A stretch of DNA of 64,000 bases from the NCBI RefSeq assembly GCF_022810305.1, contig NZ_JALGQH010000005.1, positions 186,001 through 250,000 of the forward strand. The letters are read 5' to 3'. The notes beneath the pieces are model-generated. The model worked only from the letters and a program-made list of their open reading frames with translations. It did no database searches and had not been told where the DNA came from. The position numbers were made by a program, and so were the translations under genes. This DNA comes from Rhodococcus sp. ARC_M6. Its GTDB lineage: Bacteria; Actinomycetota; Actinomycetes; Mycobacteriales; Mycobacteriaceae. Of this stretch, positions 58,442 through 64,000 are shown one piece after another (position 1 is the stretch's first letter; each line of letters begins with the position of its first letter).

Positions 58442-59371
58442 ACAGGTGACGGTGCCGCGCCCACACCGCTGGGTCCCGATTCCCTGACGTGGAAGTACTT
58501 CGGCGACTGGCGGGGAATGCTGCAGGGCCCGTGGGCAGGCTCGATGCAGAACATGCATCCGGGCCTCGGCGCCGGCGTCGAAGAACATTCGAAATTCTTC
58601 GACGAGCGCTGGGAGCGACTGTACCGCTCGCTCTACCCCATCGCCGGAGTTGTGTTCGACGGTGATCGCGCCGAGGAAACCGCACTTCAGGTACGGGGTT
58701 ACCACACCAACATCAAAGGCGTCGACAAGTTCGGGCGCCGGTACCACGCACTCGATCCCGACACCTTCTACTGGGCGCACGCCACGTTCTTCATGGGCAC
58801 CATCGTCACGGCCGAGAACTTTTCGGGCGGTCTTACCGACGCCCAGAAGCAACAACTCTTCACCGAGCATATCCAGTGGTATCGCCTCTACGGCATGAGC
58901 ATGCGACCAGTCCCCGAAACCTGGGAAGCCTTCCAGGAGTATTGGGATCACATGTGCCGCAACATACTCGAAGACAACAAGGCCACCCGCGACGTCCTCG
59001 ACCTGTCTGCCCTGGGCAAGCCGCCGTTCATGACGTGGCTACCCGACCCGATCTGGCGCGTCGTCCGTATCCCCATCGCCCGAGGATTCATCTGGCTGAC
59101 CGTCGGGATGTACGACCAATCCGTACGTGATCTTCTCGGCTACTCCTGGAGCGCCCGCGACGCGAAGATCCACAGGATCGTCGGGAAAGCCGTCAATGCG
59201 GCTTTCCGTCTTGTCCCCTGGCGTTACCACTATCAACCCCGCGCCCGCGCCGGCTGGGATCGTGCACACGGTAAGACACCCGCCGACGCTCCCCTGGTTC
59301 ACACTCCCGCCCGCAATCTGCCGCCTCTCGATCAACGTGATAACCCGATGCACTACAGCCCGCGCGTCTGA
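58430..59371 (+). CDS. oxygenase MpaB family protein (DUF2236, Lcp-like)
   Basis: A 313-residue DUF2236 protein, the family of MpaB oxygenases and the latex-clearing protein Lcp, which bind a b-type haem. The family core is WAHATFFMGTIVTAENF (about residues 117-133) and the downstream GMSMRPVPETWEAFQEYWDHM (by position about 160-180); YWAHATFF contains the likely haem-ligand His. A hydrophobic helix lies about residues 210-230. Substrate unknown; divergence from a TetR regulator with a shared operator-like site suggests substrate-induced expression. Confidence 0.85.
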   Translation: MRSQTGDGAAPTPLGPDSLTWKYFGDWRGMLQGPWAGSMQNMHPGLGAGVEEHSKFFDERWERLYRSLYPIAGVVFDGDRAEETALQVRGYHTNIKGVDKFGRRYHALDPDTFYWAHATFFMGTIVTAENFSGGLTDAQKQQLFTEHIQWYRLYGMSMRPVPETWEAFQEYWDHMCRNILEDNKATRDVLDLSALGKPPFMTWLPDPIWRVVRIPIARGFIWLTVGMYDQSVRDLLGYSWSARDAKIHRIVGKAVNAAFRLVPWRYHYQPRARAGWDRAHGKTPADAPLVHTPARNLPPLDQRDNPMHYSPRV

Positions 59372-59388
59372 TCTGCCATGCTCGACGG

Positions 59389-59925
59389 ATGGATTGGGAT
59401 TTCCGGACTCTACTGAATCGTCCGATCACCTCGCGAGGTGAACCGCTCGGGCAAGAACGCGTCGCTGCCCGGACCACCGCATACATCTACGGAAACATCC
59501 TGGCGCTTGCTGCCCTGATTCCGGTGATGCGATCCGAAGAATCGCTCGGAGTTGCCATTGTCATCGGCACAGCGCTCTCGACGTACATTGCCCACACCTT
59601 TGCCGAGGGGGTGGGCGAAAGTATTCGCAATGATCGACAACTATCCGGTCGCGAGAGGCTAGACGCCCTCCGCGATTCCGTACCGATTCTCACGTCAGCC
59701 GTCGTTCCGGTCGTAATCCTGGGCACAGCCTGGATCAATCTCTTCGAGCCCCGGACGGCTCAATTGATCGCCGAACTCGTACTTGTCCTGCGCATCGGAT
59801 CGACCAGCTACGTGATCAGTCGTCTCCACGGCGAAAAGGTGAGCACCGAAACCCATATCGCGGCCTTCGGACTCGCCGCAGTCGCCACAATTATCGTGGC
59901 CCTCAAACTTGTCCTGACCCACTAG
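59389..59925 (+). CDS. membrane protein of unknown function
   Basis: A 178-residue protein with four predicted membrane segments (about 28-48, 52-72, 97-117 and 155-176). No family recognised. It contains THTFAEGVGESIRNDRQLSGRERLDALRDS between segments two and three (quoted for position about 67-95). It follows the oxygenase by 17 bases on the same strand and may share its transcript. A 10-base palindrome CCACTAGTGG lies over its stop codon. Confidence 0.6.
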   Translation: MDWDFRTLLNRPITSRGEPLGQERVAARTTAYIYGNILALAALIPVMRSEESLGVAIVIGTALSTYIAHTFAEGVGESIRNDRQLSGRERLDALRDSVPILTSAVVPVVILGTAWINLFEPRTAQLIAELVLVLRIGSTSYVISRLHGEKVSTETHIAAFGLAAVATIIVALKLVLTH

Positions 59926-60004
59926 TGGAAAACAATCCTGTCGCCCCGATCCGATATACATAACGCAGACAAACGCCGCATTATCGGGTCAGGAGTTCCA
60001 CGAG

Positions 60005-60607
60005 ATGAATACCCCCCAACCGCCATATCCGTGGAATTCCGACCCCGTGCACCCCCAACCCGTTCCGCCATCGCCTGGCAACGGCCCACCGCCTGGTTAC
60101 CCACCACCGGGCTATCCGCCACAGGGCGGCTACCCACCTGTACCGCCACCACGAACACCGCTCTGGTTGTGGATACTCCTCGCTGCCGGTGTTCTCGCAG
60201 TCGTGGTCGTAGTTGCGCTCGTCTGGATCCGCCCGCTGATATTCGACAGAACTTCAGATACGTCCGCAGCCGCGACGTCCTCGGCCAGAGTTACCTCGCA
60301 GTCTCAGGCACCTCGCACCACCACCGCCGCTCCGGGTGCCGGCGAGACCCTCCCGCGCAACGCATCCCCGTGCAGTTCGGTCTTCCCCAACAGTGAATAC
60401 CCGAATTCCGCCGTCGGCAGCACAGTAACGTCGTGTGAATTCGCCGAAGCGGTGCGCTCCCAATACGTGAATCAGAGCCAGCGCGGTACGACGGTCACGA
60501 TCAGTGCCGTCAGCCCCGTCACCAATACCCGCTATTCCATGAGTTGCAGCGGCACCAAGGTAGTCACCTGCACCGGCGGCAACAACGCGGTCGTGTATGT
60601 CTACTGA
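60005..60607 (+). CDS. proline-rich membrane-anchored protein, hypothetical
   Basis: A 200-residue protein: proline/glycine/tyrosine-rich cytoplasmic N-terminus with PPGYPP-type repeats (about 1-52), one membrane segment (about 53-76), a Thr/Ser/Ala linker and an extracytoplasmic domain (about 115-200) with four cysteines (ASPCSS, VTSCEF, MSCSG, VTCTGG) that could form two disulfides. This layout resembles actinobacterial membrane-anchored secreted-domain proteins such as MmpS- or DUF4333-like ones, but no family is assigned. GGAG lies 9 bases before the ATG. It overlaps the lipoprotein gene by 11 bases. Confidence 0.7.
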   Translation: MNTPQPPYPWNSDPVHPQPVPPSPGNGPPPGYPPPGYPPQGGYPPVPPPRTPLWLWILLAAGVLAVVVVVALVWIRPLIFDRTSDTSAAATSSARVTSQSQAPRTTTAAPGAGETLPRNASPCSSVFPNSEYPNSAVGSTVTSCEFAEAVRSQYVNQSQRGTTVTISAVSPVTNTRYSMSCSGTKVVTCTGGNNAVVYVY

Positions 60608-61502
60608 TTCCAGGCTGGTCCTCGGCCTTGTAGTGGTGGCAGCGGCAGCACTATCGGCCTGCACTATTCCCACCGATGCCGACGTTCCGAAGAACGAGAC
60701 CGTCACCGACAGCGTTGCTGTTCCTGCGGAAGTAACACCGGCAGTGCCAGTTCCACTCGACGGTGCCGGGCCGCTCGCAGGCTTTGCTGCCCTGAGCAAG
60801 ACACTCGACGGCACGGTGGGAATCACCCTCGTTCCGGTGGGCGGCGGTCAGTCCCTCACCGCCGGAGACTGGCGCAGTGGTGTTGCGTGGTCGACCATCA
60901 AAGTCCCCTTGTCTATCGCAGCTCTCGGAGAAGCCGGCAAGACCGGTACCGTCGACGGAAAGCAACTCACCGCGATCAGTCGAGCAATCACCATGTCGGA
61001 CAACGAATCAGCCGAAGTCCTGTGGTCCGAACTCGGAGACCCCGCCAGCGCAGCAGCGAAGGTCGAATCGGTCCTCGCCACGTCGGGCGATGTCTCGACG
61101 ACTGTCGAATCACAAGTTCTCCGAACCGAATTCAGCGCTTTCGGGCAAACGCAGTGGTCGCTCAACGATCAAGCGCAATTCGCAGCGACCTTGCCCTGTC
61201 GCACCGACGCCGCCGAGGTGCTGGACTTCATGGGTGACGTCAGCCCCGATCAACTCTGGGGCCTGGGAGTGATCCCGAAAGCCCGCTTCAAGGGCGGTTG
61301 GGGTCCGGACCAGGACGGCGGGTACCTGGTCCGTCAATTCGGGATCATCACCAGCGGCACAGGCCAACTCGCTGTGGCGATCGCTGCAAAGCCCAACTCC
61401 GGAACCTTTTCCGACGGTACGGCGATGCTCGACGACATCGGCACCTGGATCGGCACTCGGGCACAAGAATTACCGATCGGTGGCACGTGCGCACCCAGCT
61501 AG
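60597..61502 (+). CDS. lipoprotein with beta-lactamase/penicillin-binding fold
   Basis: A 301-residue exported lipoprotein: signal peptide with lipobox LSAC (Cys22), then a serine-hydrolase domain with the three class A motifs in order: S99-T-I-K102 (SxxK), S134-D-N followed by ESAEVL, and K-G-G in ARFKGGWG near residue 236. The usual Glu of the beta-lactamase omega loop was not found, so penicillin binding or peptidoglycan peptidase activity may be more likely than beta-lactam hydrolysis. Co-encoded and overlapping with the proline-rich membrane protein. Confidence 0.8.
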   Translation: MSTDSRLVLGLVVVAAAALSACTIPTDADVPKNETVTDSVAVPAEVTPAVPVPLDGAGPLAGFAALSKTLDGTVGITLVPVGGGQSLTAGDWRSGVAWSTIKVPLSIAALGEAGKTGTVDGKQLTAISRAITMSDNESAEVLWSELGDPASAAAKVESVLATSGDVSTTVESQVLRTEFSAFGQTQWSLNDQAQFAATLPCRTDAAEVLDFMGDVSPDQLWGLGVIPKARFKGGWGPDQDGGYLVRQFGIITSGTGQLAVAIAAKPNSGTFSDGTAMLDDIGTWIGTRAQELPIGGTCAPS

Positions 61503-61507
61503 GGTTG

Positions 61508-62251
61508 TCATCGTGCGCTCCACCCGCCGTCCATGGTGTACGACGCACCGGTCACCATGGCTGCATCGACCGAAGCCAGCCAACCGACCAGTGAGGCCAC
61601 CTCCGACGGCTCCACCATCCGCTTGATCGCACTCTCCGTCAGCATCACCTTCTCGACCACATCGGATTCGCTGATGCCGTGAACCTTTGCCTGGTCAGCG
61701 ATTTGACTCTGCACGAGTGGCGTCAACACATATCCCGGGTTGACGCAGTTACTGGTAACACCGTGCGAAGCACCTTCGAGAGCAACGACTTTCGACAAAC
61801 CTTCGAGCCCGTGTTTTGCGGCGACATAGGCACTCTTGAATGGGGACGCCCGCAGGCCGTGCACGGAGGAAATGTTGAGGATGCGCCCGAAACCGTTGCG
61901 GTACATGTATGGCAGGGCCGCACGGATAAGAAGGAACGGCGCTTCGACCATGAGTCGCTGAATCCTCCGGAAGTCTTCGACATCGAAGTCTTCGACCGGA
62001 CTGACCCGTTGAATACCGGCACTGTTGACCAGGATGTCGGCCTCCAACGCAAGAGTCGTGAGTTGATCCGTATCGAGGAGATCGACTGCCCAAGCATTGC
62101 CGTCGATTTCGTCGGCCAGCGATTTCGCCGCGACATCATCGACATCTGCAACTGTGACGTGGACACCTCGGGCGGCAAGCATTCGGGCGCACGCCTCACC
62201 GATCCCGCTTGCACCACCGGTAACCAATGCCGACTTCCCCGCGAGCGTCAT
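61508..62251 (-). CDS. 3-hydroxybutyrate dehydrogenase-like short-chain dehydrogenase
   Basis: A 247-residue SDR enzyme: LVTGGASGIGEACARML (NAD binding), VNSAGIQRVSPVEDF, NISSVHGLRASPFKSAYVAAKHG with Ser, Tyr and Lys of the catalytic triad, and NPGYVLTPLVQSQI. The set HGLRASPFKSAY and the long loop QIADQAKVHGISESDVVEKVML are typical of D-3-hydroxybutyrate dehydrogenases, which make acetoacetate. ATG overlaps the stop of the MHS transporter by four bases, so a transported hydroxyacid is the probable substrate. Confidence 0.88.
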   Translation of the reverse strand: MTLAGKSALVTGGASGIGEACARMLAARGVHVTVADVDDVAAKSLADEIDGNAWAVDLLDTDQLTTLALEADILVNSAGIQRVSPVEDFDVEDFRRIQRLMVEAPFLLIRAALPYMYRNGFGRILNISSVHGLRASPFKSAYVAAKHGLEGLSKVVALEGASHGVTSNCVNPGYVLTPLVQSQIADQAKVHGISESDVVEKVMLTESAIKRMVEPSEVASLVGWLASVDAAMVTGASYTMDGGWSAR

Positions 62252-63624
62252 GCGGGAACACCGGCTCGCTCGTTCGCCAGCACCAGCGCATCTGCCTCGT
62301 CGACGGATTCAAGCGAAATGCCTTTGGTCTCACGGGCAAAGAAGACCGCGACGATGGTGATCAGTGAGGCAAACAGCAAGTACACGGCAATGGGAACCGA
62401 GGAATCGAACTTGCGGAGAAGCGCCGTGGCGATAATCGGCGCCAGCGATCCTGCCACGATCGACGTCACCTGATATCCCAAAGACACTCCGGAGTAACGC
62501 ATCCGGGTCGGGAACATCTCGGCCATGATCGCAGGTTGGCCGGCATACATGAACGCGTGAAACACAAGGCCGATGATGATCGCCGAGAGAATGACCGCGT
62601 TGTGTCCGCTGTTCATCATCGGGAAGGCGAAGAAGCCCCAGGTTCCGGCGGTGACGGCACCGATCATGTAGACCGGGCGGCGACCGATGGTGTCGGACAG
62701 CTTGCCTACCAAAGGAATTACCGCGAAGTGCACGGCGTGAGCAATGAGCATCCACCACAGAATATGCGAGGTGTCGGCATGCACTACCAGCTTGAGGTAG
62801 GTGATCGAAAACGTCACGACGAGGTAGTACATGACATTCTCGGCAAAGCGAAGACCCATCGCGGTCAGAACGCCGCGGGGGTAACGCCTCACTACCTCGA
62901 AGACACTGTACGACGTCGCCTTGACCAGCTCTGCTTCCTTTTGCGCGGCAAGGAAAATGGGAGCATCTGTCACTTTGGTGCGAATGTAATATCCGACCAG
63001 AACGATCACTGCCGAAAGCCAGAAAGCAACGCGCCAACCCCAACTCATGAACGACTCGTCCGACAGGGTCGACGTCAGAATCAGCAGAACCACGGTCGCG
63101 ACGAGATTGCCCATCGGAACGCCCGCTTGCGGCCAGGACGACCAGAATCCTCGCGACCGGTTCGGACTGTGCTCTGCAACAAGGAGTACCGCTCCGCCCC
63201 ACTCACCACCCACTGCAAATCCCTGGATAAATCGGAGCGTCACGAGGAGCGCCGGCGCCCAATACCCGATCTGTCCATAGGTGGGCAGGCAACCCATCAG
63301 GAAAGTTGCCGCGCCGACGAGCAGGAGACTGAACTGTAACAGCTGCTTTCGGCCGAACCTGTCCCCGAAGTACCCGAAGACGATGCCGCCCAACGGACGA
63401 GCCGCGAATCCGACAGCGTACGTGATGAAAGCCGCGATGACCGCGTCGAACTCATTGCCGCCGCCCGGGAAGAACACCTTGCTGAACACCAAGGTCGCAG
63501 CGGTGCCGTACAGAAAGAACTCGTACCACTCGACGACGGTCCCCGCCATCGATGCGCCGACAACCTTCTTCAACCCCGATGGTGGGGCTTCGGCTTCGGG
63601 CTTCGGCCTGTTGTCGACGCTCAT
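62248..63624 (-). CDS. MHS-family MFS metabolite:proton symporter
   Basis: A 458-residue transporter with twelve membrane segments of the metabolite:H+ symporter group (ShiA, ProP, KgtP relatives). Marks: VVEWYEFFLYGTAATLVF in helix one, YFGDRFGRKQLLQ (motif A) after helix two and RFIQGFAVGGEWGGAVLLVAEHSP (by position about 128-151) in helix four. ATG 63624 has AGGGAG 6 bases upstream; an earlier in-frame ATG at 63642 lacks one. It leads a two-gene unit with the hydroxybutyrate dehydrogenase and diverges from a LysR gene. Likely imports 3-hydroxybutyrate or a similar organic acid. Confidence 0.88.
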   Translation of the reverse strand: MSVDNRPKPEAEAPPSGLKKVVGASMAGTVVEWYEFFLYGTAATLVFSKVFFPGGGNEFDAVIAAFITYAVGFAARPLGGIVFGYFGDRFGRKQLLQFSLLLVGAATFLMGCLPTYGQIGYWAPALLVTLRFIQGFAVGGEWGGAVLLVAEHSPNRSRGFWSSWPQAGVPMGNLVATVVLLILTSTLSDESFMSWGWRVAFWLSAVIVLVGYYIRTKVTDAPIFLAAQKEAELVKATSYSVFEVVRRYPRGVLTAMGLRFAENVMYYLVVTFSITYLKLVVHADTSHILWWMLIAHAVHFAVIPLVGKLSDTIGRRPVYMIGAVTAGTWGFFAFPMMNSGHNAVILSAIIIGLVFHAFMYAGQPAIMAEMFPTRMRYSGVSLGYQVTSIVAGSLAPIIATALLRKFDSSVPIAVYLLFASLITIVAVFFARETKGISLESVDEADALVLANERAGVPA

Positions 63625-63628
63625 CGTG

Positions 63629-63636
63629 GACTCCCT
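63629..63636 (-). promoter_or_regulatory. ribosome binding site of the MHS transporter gene
   Basis: On the minus strand GAGGGAG lies 6 bases before the ATG at 63624 and decides that start. Confidence 0.5.
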
Positions 63637-63763
63637 CGTCATAGTTCGCAGCGATTCTCAAATGTGACCGCTCGCACACTTTCCTCTGGCTTGATGAGTA
63701 TTGATGCAGATCGGTTTCACAACAATGACAAAAACCGCAGCCTTCAACTGCAAAGATGCAGAT

Positions 63764-64000
63764 ATGAATCCCGGACCGAATCCCGACGACCTTTTGGTTC
63801 TCCTCGCCGTAGGCCGCACGGGGCGTTTCAACACTGCGGCCGACGACCTCGGGCTCAACCACACCACCATCTCGAGGCGCATCGCCGGCCTCGAGAAAAG
63901 CCTGGGTGGACGAGTGCTCGTCCGTGCGTCCGGCGGATGGGAACTGACCGACCTGGGCAGACAGGCACTGATGGCGGCGGAGCGGATCGAGGCAGCCGTC
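63764..64000 (+). CDS. LysR family transcriptional regulator, partial at window edge
   Basis: Open to the window end (79 codons seen). The visible part is the LysR DNA-binding domain: PDDLLVLLAVGRTGRFNTAADDL, then LNHTTISRRIAGLEKSLGG in the helix-turn-helix and LVRASGGWELTDLGRQAL in the wing. ATG 63764 is the usual LysR start; an in-frame ATG at 63725 would add 13 residues. The effector domain is outside the window. It diverges from the transporter-dehydrogenase pair and probably controls it. The 139-base gap holds two exact copies of GATGCAGAT. Confidence 0.88.
   Translation, partial: MNPGPNPDDLLVLLAVGRTGRFNTAADDLGLNHTTISRRIAGLEKSLGGRVLVRASGGWELTDLGRQALMAAERIEAAV

Noticed and set aside
59919-59928. 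Palindrome CCACTAGTGG over a stop codon
   Set aside because: Loop-free and short; no evidence of function.
1-64000. CRISPR arrays, tRNA/rRNA genes, insertion sequences, prophage and known riboswitches
   Set aside because: No repeated spacer-type array, cloverleaf-like sequence, transposase or integrase-like protein, terminal repeats or recognisable riboswitch core was seen; small RNAs without such marks cannot be excluded by eye.

Overview
The window is high-GC actinobacterial DNA from a mycolic-acid bacterium, most likely a Rhodococcus. The gene order from about 1 to 57.8 kb follows, with insertions and losses, the Mycobacterium tuberculosis block Rv3256c to Rv3297: manB, DUF3499, a metallopeptidase-like gene, whiB2, fbiA, fbiB, manC, wbbL, rmlD, an LCP ligase, purEK, gtrA, birA, accD5, accE5, maf, sseA, sufE-like, accA3, lat, lrp, pcd, lhr and nei. 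The genus is inferred from this synteny, from codon and base use and from the gene families; the species cannot be fixed from the sequence alone. No tRNA, rRNA, CRISPR array, insertion sequence or phage gene was recognised.

Layout: (1) 1-12.6 kb: cell-envelope sugar metabolism (TobH-like partial gene, phosphomannomutase, GDP-mannose synthesis, rhamnosyltransferase, dTDP-rhamnose synthesis, LCP arabinogalactan ligase), WhiB2, and cofactor F420 synthesis (fbiA-fbiB) coupled to a Nudix hydrolase. (2) 12.6-25.6 kb: an FtsX-type ABC transporter with its own two-component system, all downstream of purK-purE; then gtrA, and a birA-HdeD-PH-response regulator-kinase run. (3) 25.7-38 kb: the long-chain acyl-CoA carboxylase locus (accD5-accE5, then accA3). 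It is interrupted by a DHA2 exporter, three PapA-like (condensation-fold) acyltransferases and the sseA-sufE pair. This is the most distinctive part of the window and looks like a glycolipid or wax-type acylation locus built into the acyl-CoA carboxylase region. (4) 38-46.7 kb: small membrane proteins, a PtpB-like phosphatase, and a six-gene operon for purine ring breakdown (8-oxoguanine and urate to allantoin) ending in a molybdenum hydroxylase. (5) 46.7-52.4 kb: lysine catabolism (lysine 6-transaminase, Lrp regulator, HglS-type 2-oxoadipate dioxygenase, aminoadipate-semialdehyde dehydrogenase) and an acyl-CoA dehydrogenase-like gene. (6) 52.4-57.8 kb: DNA repair (Lhr, Nei2). (7) 57.8-64 kb: a TetR/MpaB-type oxygenase pair sharing an extended operator-like dyad, membrane proteins, a penicillin-binding-like lipoprotein, and a hydroxybutyrate dehydrogenase/MHS transporter pair divergent from a LysR gene cut by the window edge.

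Two patterns recur. Genes inside operons overlap by ATGA or GTGA. Operon-first genes very often have a TANNNT -10 box only 6 to 8 bases before the start codon, which implies leaderless mRNA; this decides several starts (fbiA, gtrA, maf, accD5, lrp, lat and others). Strong Shine-Dalgarno sites are found instead at whiB2, sseA, accA3, the first PapA-like gene, pcd and the MHS transporter.
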